NCBI RefSeq assembly: GCF_002264395.1
Contig: NZ_NFVA01000013.1
Coordinates: 1-64,000 of the forward strand
Reading direction: 5' to 3'
DNA: 64,000 nucleotides
Origin: Paenibacillus sp. VTT E-133291
GTDB lineage: Bacteria; Bacillota; Bacilli; Paenibacillales; Paenibacillaceae
Shown here: in pieces, positions 40,908 to 49,764 of the stretch
How positions within the stretch are numbered: the stretch's first letter is position 1
How the letters are laid out: every line of letters starts with the position of its first letter
Notes under the pieces: generated by a model
Told to the model about the DNA's origin: nothing
The model's input: only the letters and a program-made list of their open reading frames with translations
Databases searched by the model: none
Program-made: the position numbers and the translations under genes

Positions 40908-40925
40908 AAATGAGGCGTTGTTAAC

Positions 40926-42287
40926 GTGGTGCATACGGAATTTGAAGTTGGGAGATTAATGCTTAATCTTTTGCTTGTTCTGGTGCTCGTATTATTGAAC
41001 GGTATTTTTGTAGCAGCGGAGTTCTCATTAGTTAAGGTCAGACAGTCTCGTCTGACCCAACTTGTCAGTGAAGGTAATAAAATGGCTGGATATGCACTCA
41101 AGGTCAATAAGAAACTGGATTCGTACTTATCTGCCACCCAATTCGGGATAACACTTGCCTCACTGGGGTTAGGTTGGGTCGGTGAGCCGGCCATTTCTGA
41201 GCTGCTCGTCGAACCGTTAATGTATAAGATGGGAATTACCGATGGTACTCTGATTTCTACCGTTTCTGTTGTTATTGGATTTTCAATTATTACATTTTTA
41301 CATATTGTACTTGGGGAGCTTGCACCGAAATCCCTTGCAATTCAAAGAACAGAAGGGTCTGCGCTATTGCTCTCGGCACCTCTGATGTTCTTCTATAATC
41401 TGTTCATGCCTTTTATCTGGGTACTGAATGCATCGGCGAACGCATTGCTTCGCTTAGTGGGTGTTGAGCCTGCGAATGAGGGAGAAGCCGCCCACTCAGA
41501 AGAGGAAATTCGTATCCTGATGAATCAGAGTGCTAAGAGTGGTGTCATTGATAAAGATGAGATGAAGCTGATGGATAATATCTTTGAATTCTCTGATCTG
41601 CTCGCACGTGAAGTTATGATGCCGCGTACGGACATGGATGTGCTGTACAGTAATCTTTCGCTCGAAGAAAACATGAAGATCATTACCGAAACGAGACATT
41701 CACGTTATCCGGTTGCCTTTGAAGATAAGGACCGTATTATCGGTTTTATTCATATTACCGACCTGTTGTTTGCTCCACCTGAGCAGCAGAATGATCTTAC
41801 GACTTTGGTTCGACCGATCCTTAACGTACCGGAATCGATGGAGATTAGCCACACACTGCGATTTATGCAGAAGAATAAAGCTCAGCTAACGCTAGTTGTT
41901 GATGAATACGGCGGTACAGCCGGGCTACTGACAGCAGAAGAAATTCTGGAAGAAATCGTAGGCGATCTTCATGACGAGTTCGAAGATGAGCGTCCAAGTG
42001 TGGAACGTAATGGAGAGTATATTTCCGTTGAGGGCCGGATGTTGATTGAAGATGTCAACGATCTTACAGGTGTAGTGATCGAAGATGATGAAGTGGATTC
42101 CATAGGTGGCTGGTTGTTTAAGGAGCTGGAAGGTAATCCAAGTAAGGGTAAACGAGTTAAAGTTGAAGATGTTGTTTTTGAAGTAGAGGAATCGACAAGA
42201 CTACGGATTACTAGAATTAATATTCATCACGAACCGCGTGTGGAGGATGAAGAAACCTCTTCAGAACAAGACGAGGATAAAGATTAA
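40926..42287 (+). CDS. CNNM-CBS-CorC family membrane protein
   Basis: A 453-residue protein of the hemolysin/CorC type, probably involved in magnesium or cobalt transport. The DUF21 membrane domain (about 10-200) contains ISELLVEPLM and VLGELAPKSLAIQRTE. A pair of CBS domains follows (about 215-340; MMPRTDMDVLY, VVDEYGGTAGLLTAEEILEE), then a CorC_HlyC domain and an acidic tail. GTG at 40926 is used; ATG at 40959 behind GGGAG is an alternative. A terminator follows. Confidence 0.85.
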   Translation: MVHTEFEVGRLMLNLLLVLVLVLLNGIFVAAEFSLVKVRQSRLTQLVSEGNKMAGYALKVNKKLDSYLSATQFGITLASLGLGWVGEPAISELLVEPLMYKMGITDGTLISTVSVVIGFSIITFLHIVLGELAPKSLAIQRTEGSALLLSAPLMFFYNLFMPFIWVLNASANALLRLVGVEPANEGEAAHSEEEIRILMNQSAKSGVIDKDEMKLMDNIFEFSDLLAREVMMPRTDMDVLYSNLSLEENMKIITETRHSRYPVAFEDKDRIIGFIHITDLLFAPPEQQNDLTTLVRPILNVPESMEISHTLRFMQKNKAQLTLVVDEYGGTAGLLTAEEILEEIVGDLHDEFEDERPSVERNGEYISVEGRMLIEDVNDLTGVVIEDDEVDSIGGWLFKELEGNPSKGKRVKVEDVVFEVEESTRLRITRINIHHEPRVEDEETSSEQDEDKD

Positions 42288-42334
42288 CCTATTGAAAATA
42301 GTACGTATTGTTCCGGGTGATCAGGGATAAAATG

Positions 42335-42381
42335 AACTCCTCCTGCTAGAGCTGCATGGCTCATGACAGGGGGAGTTTTTT
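42335..42381 (+). terminator. Terminator after the CorC-family gene
   Basis: AACTCC and CCTG pair with CAGG and GGAGTT, followed by TTTTT. Confidence 0.82.
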
Positions 42382-42450
42382 GTGGACACATAAAGGACAT
42401 AGCGTTCGACTATGCTAATGTTTATAAATGATTTGAAAGCGGGGTCTAGA

Positions 42451-43131
42451 TTGAAAAAGAAGCTTCTTCTCGTTGAGGATGAAATTCGTATTCGTGAACT
42501 GGTGTCTGATTATTTCATACAGAATGATTGGGAAGTGCTCGAAGCGGATAATGGAAAAGATGCATTGATTTGGTTTGACTCAATGCTGCCGGATCTGCTG
42601 ATTTTAGATATCATGATGCCTGCCATGAATGGCTTTGAAGTGTGCCGAGAAGTTCGTGAGAAATCAGCGATACCAATCATATTGTTAACTGCCAAGTCCA
42701 CAGATGAAGACAAGATCTATGGATTTGAATTAGGTGCGGATGATTATGTTACAAAGCCATTTAGTCCAAAGGTGTTGGTAGCCCGGGCAAATGCACTTAT
42801 GAAGCGTGTTGAAGGCACCCATCAGCCTGAATCCAGTATAATAAAATTTGGTTCTGCGATGTTTAACACCTTAGCTCATCGGTTAGAGGTAGAAGATGCG
42901 GAAGTGGAGCTTAGCCCTAAGGAATACGATCTTTTATGGCTTTTAATACGAAATAAAGGGATTGTCATTTCAAGGGATACGATCCTTAGTCGGATTTGGG
43001 GAATTGAATTTGAAGGAGACTCCAGAGTTGTGGACAGTCATATTAAAAAGCTTAGAAGTAAATTGGGTTATGAATCTCGGTTTATTCGTACGGTGATTGG
43101 TACAGGGTACATGTTTGAGGAAGAGGCATGA
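42451..43131 (+). CDS. OmpR-family response regulator
   Basis: A 226-residue DNA-binding regulator. The receiver domain (1-118) has KLLLVEDE, phosphorylated Asp53 in LLILDIMMP and the K of YVTKPFSP. A winged-helix domain (about 130-226) contains SPKEYDLLWLL and the C-terminal TVIGTGYMFE. TTG at 42451 behind GCGGGG starts exactly at the receiver domain; the open frame begins 13 codons earlier at ATG 42412. It overlaps the sensor kinase by four bases. Confidence 0.88.
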   Translation: MKKKLLLVEDEIRIRELVSDYFIQNDWEVLEADNGKDALIWFDSMLPDLLILDIMMPAMNGFEVCREVREKSAIPIILLTAKSTDEDKIYGFELGADDYVTKPFSPKVLVARANALMKRVEGTHQPESSIIKFGSAMFNTLAHRLEVEDAEVELSPKEYDLLWLLIRNKGIVISRDTILSRIWGIEFEGDSRVVDSHIKKLRSKLGYESRFIRTVIGTGYMFEEEA

Positions 43132-44882
43132 GAAGACGCGGAATTACTTTTAAACTGTTTGTGATGACTGTTATCTTTTTCCTCTGCTTTTATGGGATGG
43201 TCATTCTAAGCCAAACGCTATTGTTTGATAATTTCTACCAAAAACAAAAAGAGAACCGCGTGGAGAAACATCTTAAGAGCTTTGCTGCAAGATATATAAG
43301 CGAGCCGTGGGGAAGCACTCGAACCTCCCAGGAGCTCGTTCGGTTTATGCTGCGGAATAAAACACAAATGGTTATTTTGAAGCTGGATGGAAAAATGAAT
43401 TCGGAAGATCCATTTCATATAAAGTTAATTGATGATGATGGAAAGAGTATGGTTGTTTCTTTATCCCTATTCATGAATCAGTACGGGGATGCGCTTAGAG
43501 CAGCAAACATAAAAGTAGATGATCAGTTGAGCGTTGAAGGTGAACTTCTGGATGAAGACAGTTCTTCACCCGTTATACTCTACCCTATAAGTATTACAAA
43601 AAAAGGGAGCGGGACAATAGGGGAGACGGAAGAAACCGGGATGATTCATGCATCTGGTACAGTTGCAGAAATTGTACTGCCTGATATGAAAATATGGAAT
43701 CCACGCCAAGGCATACTGTTTGAGGCTCTAGAGGAATGGTTTCCATTGACGCCGGCGCAGATAGACGACTTCAAAAATTTGAAATTGCAGAAGCAAGACT
43801 GGATTGCTCCCTGGAGTGGGAGTCGTAATTCTGTGATTATCATGCCCCTTAAGCAAAGTAACGGAGAAATTGAACTACTATTCACAGTTACCTCATTACA
43901 GGAAGTCAAGGATTCGAACGAGGCGTTGCGTTGGTTCTTTTTATATCTGGGAATAGGCGGTATTGTTCTGATTTTGGTTCTTTCTCTCTTTTTTTCGAAA
44001 ATGGTCACGCGTCCGCTAATTAAGTTAAACAACATAGCCAAACGGATGGTTTCTCTGGACTTTACAGGGGATACATCGATTCGGCAGAAGGATGAGCTAG
44101 GCAGTCTTTCTAATAGCATGTTTACTTTATCACTAAGTCTGGATTCTGCTTTACGAGAGTTAAGAGAGGCCAACCAGCAGCTGGTTGAGGATATGGAGCA
44201 GAAACAAAGAATGGAGATCATGCAGCAGGACTTTTTTGCTAATGCCTCCCATGAATTGAAGACACCGCTCAGTATTATCAAAGGTTTTGCGGAGGGATTA
44301 GAAGACGGTGTTAGCGCCGGAAAGCAGGATCACTACATTAAGGTGATTATTGAGGAAGCAGATAAAATGGAGTTTCTTGTTAAAAACATGCTAGATCTAG
44401 CTCGATTGGAGTCGGGCACGATTAAACTTCGGAAAACTTCCTTCATGTTAAGTGAATTGACGGAAAAGGTGACGGACAAGCTGGTTCACTTGCTGAGTGA
44501 AAAACATTTGGAGGTCATCATTATTCCTGCGAACGAATTACCAATATATGCTGATATGAACTGGATCGAACAAGTTGTGCTGAATTTTATGACCAATGCT
44601 ATCAGACATGCGGAAGAAAGAAGTTCTATCACTGTCAATATTGAGAGTCATGCCCAGACTATTGTATTCACAGTTCAAAATATAGGAGAATCCATCCCCG
44701 AAGATCAGCTGGAGCAAATTTGGGAACGGTTCTATCGGTCTGAGCCGTCTCGCAGTCGAATGACGGGTGGTACAGGTCTGGGGCTTTCCATTGCGAAGCG
44801 AATACTAGATATGCACGCTTGTCTTTATACAGTGAAAAATACGGAGAACGGCGTCAGCTTTACTGTGACCTTTGAAGGTTAA
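43128..44882 (+). CDS. Membrane sensor histidine kinase
   Basis: A 584-residue sensor. Two membrane helices (about 7-29 and 265-285) enclose an extracellular domain of about 235 residues. HAMP follows, then the HisKA domain with phosphorylated His375 in ANASHELKTPLS, and the ATPase domain with N box (VVLNFMTNAIRHAE) and G box (GGTGLGLSIAKRI). It pairs with the response regulator (ATGA overlap). The stimulus is unknown; the downstream lipid genes suggest a membrane-related role, by inference only. Confidence 0.9.
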   Translation: MRRRGITFKLFVMTVIFFLCFYGMVILSQTLLFDNFYQKQKENRVEKHLKSFAARYISEPWGSTRTSQELVRFMLRNKTQMVILKLDGKMNSEDPFHIKLIDDDGKSMVVSLSLFMNQYGDALRAANIKVDDQLSVEGELLDEDSSSPVILYPISITKKGSGTIGETEETGMIHASGTVAEIVLPDMKIWNPRQGILFEALEEWFPLTPAQIDDFKNLKLQKQDWIAPWSGSRNSVIIMPLKQSNGEIELLFTVTSLQEVKDSNEALRWFFLYLGIGGIVLILVLSLFFSKMVTRPLIKLNNIAKRMVSLDFTGDTSIRQKDELGSLSNSMFTLSLSLDSALRELREANQQLVEDMEQKQRMEIMQQDFFANASHELKTPLSIIKGFAEGLEDGVSAGKQDHYIKVIIEEADKMEFLVKNMLDLARLESGTIKLRKTSFMLSELTEKVTDKLVHLLSEKHLEVIIIPANELPIYADMNWIEQVVLNFMTNAIRHAEERSSITVNIESHAQTIVFTVQNIGESIPEDQLEQIWERFYRSEPSRSRMTGGTGLGLSIAKRILDMHACLYTVKNTENGVSFTVTFEG

Positions 44883-44924
44883 ACGGATCTACAAAAAATA
44901 CTACAATGAAAGGGGTGAAACCGT

Positions 44925-45449
44925 ATGAAATTGAATTGGTTGCCTTCAATGTGCACACTTGGAAACTTGGGGCTTGGATCACTATCTTTGTATTTCACGG
45001 TTCAAGAACGATACAGCCTGGCTTTATTAATGATATTGTTTGCGGCAATATGCGATGTACTCGATGGATTACTAGCAAGAATACTGCAATGTACCAGTGA
45101 ATTCGGTAAACAATTGGACTCATTGGCGGATATTATATCATTTGGTTTAGCGCCAACCTTCCTTATCTTATTGTATAGGTTAGAAGATGCTCACTGGATT
45201 GGACCTGCAGCTTCAGTTTTCTTTTTGATCTGTGGTGCACTTCGTTTGGCCAGATTTAATCTGTCGGCGCCTTCCAAAGGGTTCGTGGGGATGCCCATTA
45301 CTGCTGCTGGAGTCATTCTGTCGATGATTTCTTTACTAGATGAACGCATGAAACCAGGACTAGTCATCGTATTAATGGCAATACTGTCCGTAATGATGGT
45401 CAGTCGTATCCCATTTCCGTCACTTAAAAAATCCTTCAACAGGAAGTGA
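44925..45449 (+). CDS. pssA: CDP-diacylglycerol-serine O-phosphatidyltransferase
   Basis: A 174-residue membrane enzyme that makes phosphatidylserine, the precursor of phosphatidylethanolamine. The CDP-alcohol transferase motif DG-xx-AR-x8-G-xxx-D-xxx-D is present (DGLLAR ... FGKQLDSLAD). Length matches Bacillus PssA. AAGGGGTG precedes the ATG. The DedA-family gene follows seven bases later. No decarboxylase gene (psd) is adjacent. Confidence 0.88.
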   Translation: MKLNWLPSMCTLGNLGLGSLSLYFTVQERYSLALLMILFAAICDVLDGLLARILQCTSEFGKQLDSLADIISFGLAPTFLILLYRLEDAHWIGPAASVFFLICGALRLARFNLSAPSKGFVGMPITAAGVILSMISLLDERMKPGLVIVLMAILSVMMVSRIPFPSLKKSFNRK

Positions 45450-45456
45450 TACACCC

Positions 45457-45951
45457 ATGCCTTGGATTATTGAGATCATTTCGCAGTACGGATATTTAGC
45501 CATATTTGCCCTTATGGCACTTGGGATTATCGGACTTCCTGTACCGGATGAGGTGTTAATGCTGTTTGTAGGCTATTTATCATCCGTTATGGTTTTGGAC
45601 TTTTCACTTTCTGTATTGGTTTGTTTCATGGGATCTATCACAGGAATGCTTATCAGCTATACCATTGGTTTAAGACTAGGGCAACCTGTGGTAGAAAAAT
45701 TCGGCAAGTGGGTTGGACTTACACCCAAGCGTTTTGCCAGTATGAAAAGATGGTTTTTGCGGTTCGGCAACTGGGCGATTTTTATTGCCTATTTCATTCC
45801 CGGTCTGAGGCATGTATCAAGCTATATCTCAGGAATCAGTGCGATGTCTTTCAAAAAATATATACTCATAACGACTGCAGGAGCCCTAACCTGGTCACTC
45901 CTTTTTGTTTCCATCGGCTTTTTTGTGGGGGCAAGGTTTTCCTTTTTATAG
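45457..45951 (+). CDS. DedA-family membrane protein
   Basis: A 164-residue DedA/SNARE-associated family protein; members help move undecaprenyl phosphate or phospholipids across the membrane. Typical are the re-entrant loop GLPVPDEVLMLFVGY near the N-terminus and FGNWAIFIAYFIPGLRHVSSY with the conserved R/P positions. It is somewhat shorter than most DedA proteins (about 200). Clustered with pssA, seven bases downstream of it. Confidence 0.85.
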   Translation: MPWIIEIISQYGYLAIFALMALGIIGLPVPDEVLMLFVGYLSSVMVLDFSLSVLVCFMGSITGMLISYTIGLRLGQPVVEKFGKWVGLTPKRFASMKRWFLRFGNWAIFIAYFIPGLRHVSSYISGISAMSFKKYILITTAGALTWSLLFVSIGFFVGARFSFL

Positions 45952-45999
45952 CCAATGGATGATCAGCAATATTAATCGCAATTGAATGGAGCAAGATCT

Positions 46000-47025
46000 A
46001 TGAATGTATTGAAGCGATTCTACGCGAATATAACCACCAGGCGTTTTTTTATTCTCGCACTTATCGGGTTGCTGCTGTTCAGTATTCGAGGGATGCTTAA
46101 TCTGGTGTTGCTGACGTTTTTGATTGCTTTTGTCATGAACAGCTTTCAGACATTGCTTAGTAAACAAATCGGTAAATTTATGAAGGTCAACAGTAAGGTG
46201 ATTATTGTCATTTTATACCTCGCTTTAATCGCAGTGATTGTACTGGCCCTTGCTAAATATCTCCCTAAAGTATTGGAACAGATTAAGCAATTAACCATCT
46301 TCCTTACCAATCTCAAATCAGAAGATCTTCCGCAGAACAAGATTACATTGTATTTGTATGATATGTTCAGGGACCTTAACTATCAGTCCTACATCAAAAG
46401 AGGTATCGATTATGTGCTGAAGGTTAGCAACTGGGGTGCGACATTTGTTATATCGACCATTCTAAGTTTTGTGTTTATTCTGGAGAAGAACCGGGTCGTC
46501 AGTTTCACTTCTAGGATGAGAGAGAGCCGGATTGCCTGGTTTTATATAGATTTGGAGTATTTCAGCCGAAAATTCATCGTTTCCTTTGGGAAAGTAATTG
46601 AAGCACAAATTCTCATTGCCATGTTCAACACCTGTCTTACTGTAATTGGCTTGTGGCTGCTTAACTTCCCATATTTATTTGCCCTTTCGATCTTGATTTT
46701 TCTGCTCAGTCTCATTCCGGTGGTTGGTTTTTTGATTTCGCTCATTCCGCTCTTAATCATCGGCTACAACATCGGTGGTCTGACAACAGTCACTTATGTG
46801 CTGGGGATTATTGCGGTATTGCATTTTATCGAAGGCTATTTCTTGAATCCTAAGTTGATGTCTACAAAAATGAATTTGCCGATGTTCTACACCTTTATCG
46901 TGTTGTTGTTTTCTGAGCATTATATAGGTGTGTGGGGACTTCTTCTTGGTATTCCCATCTTTGTATTTATGTTGGATATCCTTGAGATTACCCACGAAGA
47001 GTCGTCCGAAAAAGTGAAGTCTTGA
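46000..47025 (+). CDS. AI-2E transporter family (PerM-like) membrane protein
   Basis: A 341-residue permease-like protein with about seven or eight membrane helices, of the AI-2E/UPF0118 family. Characteristic parts: a paired helix at the N-terminus, a central extracellular segment (about 90-150) and the conserved IPVVGFLISLIP and NPKLMSTKMNLP blocks. The substrate is uncertain; the family name does not prove autoinducer transport. ATG at 46000 has GGAG eight bases before it and is preferred over 45982. Confidence 0.85.
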   Translation: MNVLKRFYANITTRRFFILALIGLLLFSIRGMLNLVLLTFLIAFVMNSFQTLLSKQIGKFMKVNSKVIIVILYLALIAVIVLALAKYLPKVLEQIKQLTIFLTNLKSEDLPQNKITLYLYDMFRDLNYQSYIKRGIDYVLKVSNWGATFVISTILSFVFILEKNRVVSFTSRMRESRIAWFYIDLEYFSRKFIVSFGKVIEAQILIAMFNTCLTVIGLWLLNFPYLFALSILIFLLSLIPVVGFLISLIPLLIIGYNIGGLTTVTYVLGIIAVLHFIEGYFLNPKLMSTKMNLPMFYTFIVLLFSEHYIGVWGLLLGIPIFVFMLDILEITHEESSEKVKS

Positions 47026-47053
47026 TCTTAATACTCAATATGATCCAAGTTAC

Positions 47054-47107
47054 AAGCTGTTTTCGGTACTTTTCCGAAGGCAGCTTATTTGTCGTGTAAT
47101 TACACGA
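47054..47107 (+). terminator. Terminator and 16-bp palindrome before the cotJ operon
   Basis: AAGCTG and TCGG pair with CCGA and CAGCTT (47054-47086), followed by ATTTGT. Directly behind is TCGTGTAATTACACGA (47092-47107), a perfect 16-bp palindrome that could be an operator for the cotJ operon. Confidence 0.6.
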
Positions 47108-47145
47108 AAAGTACAAGCCTGAGAGATTTTTTTGTAAATAACGTT

Positions 47146-47172
47146 TTATATTGTGTTCTGCTGTCATAAGTT
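47146..47172 (+). promoter_or_regulatory. Weak sigmaE-like promoter candidate for cotJ
   Basis: TTATATT (47146-47152) and CATAAGTT (47165-47172) resemble the sigmaE -35 and -10 boxes, but the spacer is 12 bases where 14 is usual. The cotJ operon is sigmaE-controlled in B. subtilis. Confidence 0.25.
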
Positions 47173-47234
47173 AGCTAAGGAAGCTATGTTCAGATTCTTC
47201 AAAAAAGGAACAGGAACAAAGGAGGTACGAAAAG

Positions 47235-47453
47235 ATGGAATCACAGGTACGGAGGTACACCCCCTTTAGGGGCCCATTTGATCCTTGCCCGCCGGTGCCG
47301 TTTAAGACTTATGTAGTTCCACCCAATCAATTCGTTAATTTTCAGCCGCCAGATTTACCTCAGTTTAGTTTGCAGGAGGCTCTAAGGTATGGCACGTTAT
47401 GGCCAGCATTTTACAGTCCGTATGAGTCCAAGTGCAAAGGAGGAGGGAAATAG
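47235..47453 (+). CDS. cotJA: Spore coat associated protein CotJA
   Basis: A 72-residue, Pro-rich spore-coat protein (RPFRGPFDPCPP-like start; PPNQFVNFQPPDLPQFSLQEAL; LRYGTLWPAFYSPY). It is made in the mother cell and laid into the inner coat. AAAGGAGG precedes the ATG. First gene of cotJA-cotJB-cotJC; cotJB follows after three bases. Confidence 0.92.
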   Translation: MESQVRRYTPFRGPFDPCPPVPFKTYVVPPNQFVNFQPPDLPQFSLQEALRYGTLWPAFYSPYESKCKGGGK

Positions 47454-47456
47454 ACT

Positions 47457-47723
47457 ATGGAGGCAAATCCTTGCGACCAACGTTATTACGAATTGCTTGA
47501 GCAGCTGCAGACACTTGACTTTGCCTTAGTGGAGTTGAACTTATATCTAAATACTCATCCTGATGATTTGAGAAGTATTGAACAATTTAATCAGCTGACT
47601 CAGGAACGTACCAAGCTAGCGAATCAATTTCAGGAATTATATGGTCCGCTGCAGAATTTTGGCCGCGCTTATTCGAAATGTCCGTGGGAATGGAATCAGA
47701 CGCCTTGGCCTTGGCAGGTATAA
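47457..47723 (+). CDS. cotJB: Spore coat protein CotJB
   Basis: An 88-residue spore-coat protein (YYELLEQLQTLDFALVELNL, LYLNTHPDD, GPLQNFG, and the aromatic tail CPWEWNQTPWPWQV), typical of CotJB. AGGAGGG lies just upstream of the ATG inside the end of cotJA. Fifty bases separate it from cotJC. Confidence 0.92.
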   Translation: MEANPCDQRYYELLEQLQTLDFALVELNLYLNTHPDDLRSIEQFNQLTQERTKLANQFQELYGPLQNFGRAYSKCPWEWNQTPWPWQV

Positions 47724-47773
47724 GAAGTGTGTACTGTAAATAACTAAGTTTCTAGAGGAGGGGAAGTTCCCGA

Positions 47774-47977
47774 ATGTGGATATATGAGAAGAAGCTGCAA
47801 TATCCGGTACGGGTCGGCAAATGTGATATCCGGATGGCGCGTTATTTAAGTGAGCAATACGGAGGAGCAGACGGCGAGCTGGCCGCAGCCCTGCGCTATA
47901 TGAATCAAAGATACACGATACCGGATAAAGTTATTGGCGTTTTGAACGATATTTCTACAGAAGAATCAGCGCAATGA
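47774..47977 (+). CDS. cotJC: 5' fragment of cotJC, interrupted by the prophage
   Basis: The first 67 codons of cotJC, which normally encodes a manganese-catalase-like coat protein of about 190 residues. The frame runs normally from MWIYEKKLQYPVRVGKCD to YTIPDKVIGVLNDISTEE and then ends SAQ and a stop. Intact proteins continue TEEFAH-L-E, whose ExxH supplies manganese ligands. So the break falls inside the metal site and the fragment cannot be active. GAGGAGGGG precedes the ATG. The phage recombinase gene converges 23 bases later. The remaining 3' half should lie beyond the far end of the prophage, outside this window. Confidence 0.88.
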   Translation: MWIYEKKLQYPVRVGKCDIRMARYLSEQYGGADGELAAALRYMNQRYTIPDKVIGVLNDISTEESAQ

Positions 47978-48006
47978 GGTTATCAGTAAAGAAATAACCT
48001 CATTGC
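47971..48006. terminator. Perfect hairpin shared by cotJC' and the recombinase gene
   Basis: GCAATGAGGTTAT (47971-47983) and its exact complement (47994-48006) form a 13-bp stem with a 10-base loop. The stops of both convergent genes, each CAA TGA, sit in the two arms. It is a plausible bidirectional terminator, though without a T-run, and lies next to the attachment junction. Confidence 0.6.
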
Positions 48007-49583
48007 TCAGGCAGTTTTGGATACAATCGCATGTCGAATTCCCGCATGGTTTCTGGTTTCCTCCAATGCCCTCGTTTCTCCTTGCTATATACGGTGCCTT
48101 GAAGCACTGATTTTAGCAGACTATTGCGCTCGGATGGATCGTCTATTTTATCATACACATCTAGGACATGCTCCACTTGAGGTATAATCCCCGCCTTTGC
48201 CTCTCTGCGATGTCTCTCCAGATTTAATTCTTCATTTGCTGCAGACAACCCATTTTCAGCATCGGCAATTCTTTCAGACAGGTTTTGGGATCGCTCCATA
48301 AACACTTCAATACTGTACACCCCACGTTCTAATAAATCATGCAAAGCACTGGACTGCTGCCGCAATTCCCCTAATGTTTTCTCCAGATCCTTAACTATCA
48401 GAGATTTGGTATTAAGTAGCTCATCGGTATTCTCCGTTTCAACAGGCATATTGTTGTCCCATTTTGCTTTATACTGGTTGATCCAGATCCGCAAACCCTC
48501 AAGAATACGTTCTTCTACTAAAATAAACTGTGAACTGATTTGTTTACACAGAGGAGTCACACATATAAGAGATGGTTCAGATTGATTTGAATATGGACGT
48601 CGCACCATCAAACGCCCACATAAAGAACATCTTACAAGTCCTGCTAAAGAACTGGTTATTACTCCTGAAGGAGCTGGGACATGATATCTTCCCTTAAGGA
48701 TTCTTTGAGCCATATCCCATGTCTCCTTAGTAATAATTGCTTCGTGCTTTCCAGGTACTCTAATCCAAAGATCTTCTGATACTTCAGGACGTTTTTTCTG
48801 AATCTGGCCATCTTTACGAGTTTTCTTTTCTGGGCGCCGATTCCATACGATTTCACCGTTATAAACCGGATTTTGTAAAATTCCGCTGATTGTTGCTACA
48901 ACCCATAATGAACCTCTGGCAGTTGGCACACCAAGGAGATTGAGCTTTTTCGCAATGTTACCCATGCCCATGTTTTGAGTCGTATACATATCATAGATCA
49001 TTTTAACGATTGGAGCCTGTTCAGGATTAGGTGTTAGGCTGTATGACTTATCCTCTAATCGTATTTTATTATAGCCATAGGGAGGGGTGTTCCCAATGTA
49101 GTTACCCTCTTTGACGGACTGAATCCGCCCAGCCTGCTGCCTGCGATTGATAGTTTTGTATTCGCGGCGGCTCATAAACAACCCGAATTCAAAGTATTCT
49201 TCGTCGAATTCATTGTCAGGGTCATAGACTTTAACCGGAGTAATGATTTTGGTGCCGCTATATTTAAAGGCTTGTGCAACAAACCCTTGATCCATAGTAT
49301 CTCCCCGGGCAAGTCGCTCAATTTCCATTACTAACACACCTGCCCATTTCCCATCTTCAACATCCTGCAGAAGTTGCTGCATTTCTGGACGATCAGCAAC
49401 CCTTTCACCTGAAACAATTTCTCTATATATCTTTGAGATATTTATATTCATTTTTTTAGCAATTGCAAGCAGCGCTGTTTCATGCTTTTTAAGAGTTTCC
49501 CCTTCGCCACGAGCTTCTGCGTCCATATCTGCACGAGATTTGCGTAAATAAAGAGCGTAATCTTCAAATATGTTCATGCTCAA
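48000..49583 (-). CDS. Large serine recombinase (phage integrase, SprA-like)
   Basis: A 527-residue site-specific recombinase that integrates and, with a directionality factor, excises the prophage. Order: catalytic resolvase domain (about 9-160) with Ser16 in YLRKSRAD and RLARGDTM; recombinase domain (about 170-295); zinc ribbon (RCSLCGRL ... CVTPLCK); coiled coil (about 375-470). GEGETLKKHE and IITPVKVYDPDNEFDE resemble SPbeta SprA more than SpoIVCA. TTG at 49583 lies eight bases after GGGAGG. No directionality factor gene was recognised, though several small phage genes here are candidates. Confidence 0.9.
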   Translation of the reverse strand: MSMNIFEDYALYLRKSRADMDAEARGEGETLKKHETALLAIAKKMNINISKIYREIVSGERVADRPEMQQLLQDVEDGKWAGVLVMEIERLARGDTMDQGFVAQAFKYSGTKIITPVKVYDPDNEFDEEYFEFGLFMSRREYKTINRRQQAGRIQSVKEGNYIGNTPPYGYNKIRLEDKSYSLTPNPEQAPIVKMIYDMYTTQNMGMGNIAKKLNLLGVPTARGSLWVVATISGILQNPVYNGEIVWNRRPEKKTRKDGQIQKKRPEVSEDLWIRVPGKHEAIITKETWDMAQRILKGRYHVPAPSGVITSSLAGLVRCSLCGRLMVRRPYSNQSEPSLICVTPLCKQISSQFILVEERILEGLRIWINQYKAKWDNNMPVETENTDELLNTKSLIVKDLEKTLGELRQQSSALHDLLERGVYSIEVFMERSQNLSERIADAENGLSAANEELNLERHRREAKAGIIPQVEHVLDVYDKIDDPSERNSLLKSVLQGTVYSKEKRGHWRKPETMREFDMRLYPKLPEQ

Positions 49584-49764
49584 ATCGGTTACCTCCCAAT
49601 GACTTCTAGCATTATGTGCTTATTTTATAGCAGATGGAAGTCAAACACCATAGCACCATAAGTGGGACTTTACGGAAGATTGTTCCATATATTACAACGA
49701 GATTTTTTCTTCCGATACCTCTACTATTGATACAACAGCATGATTATCAGAGGAGATTAAGGGT

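Noticed and set aside
43646..44281. 211-residue open frame on the minus strand
   Set aside because: Shadow of the histidine kinase gene, whose domains are unambiguous.
47774..47977. cotJC as an intact short gene
   Set aside because: The family is about 190 residues, and the break comes inside a metal-binding motif next to an integrase gene.
48000..49583. Recombinase as SpoIVCA of a skin-type element
   Set aside because: Its N-terminal layout (YLRKSRAD, GEGETLKKHE) is nearer to SprA of SPbeta, and the interrupted gene is cotJC, not sigK.
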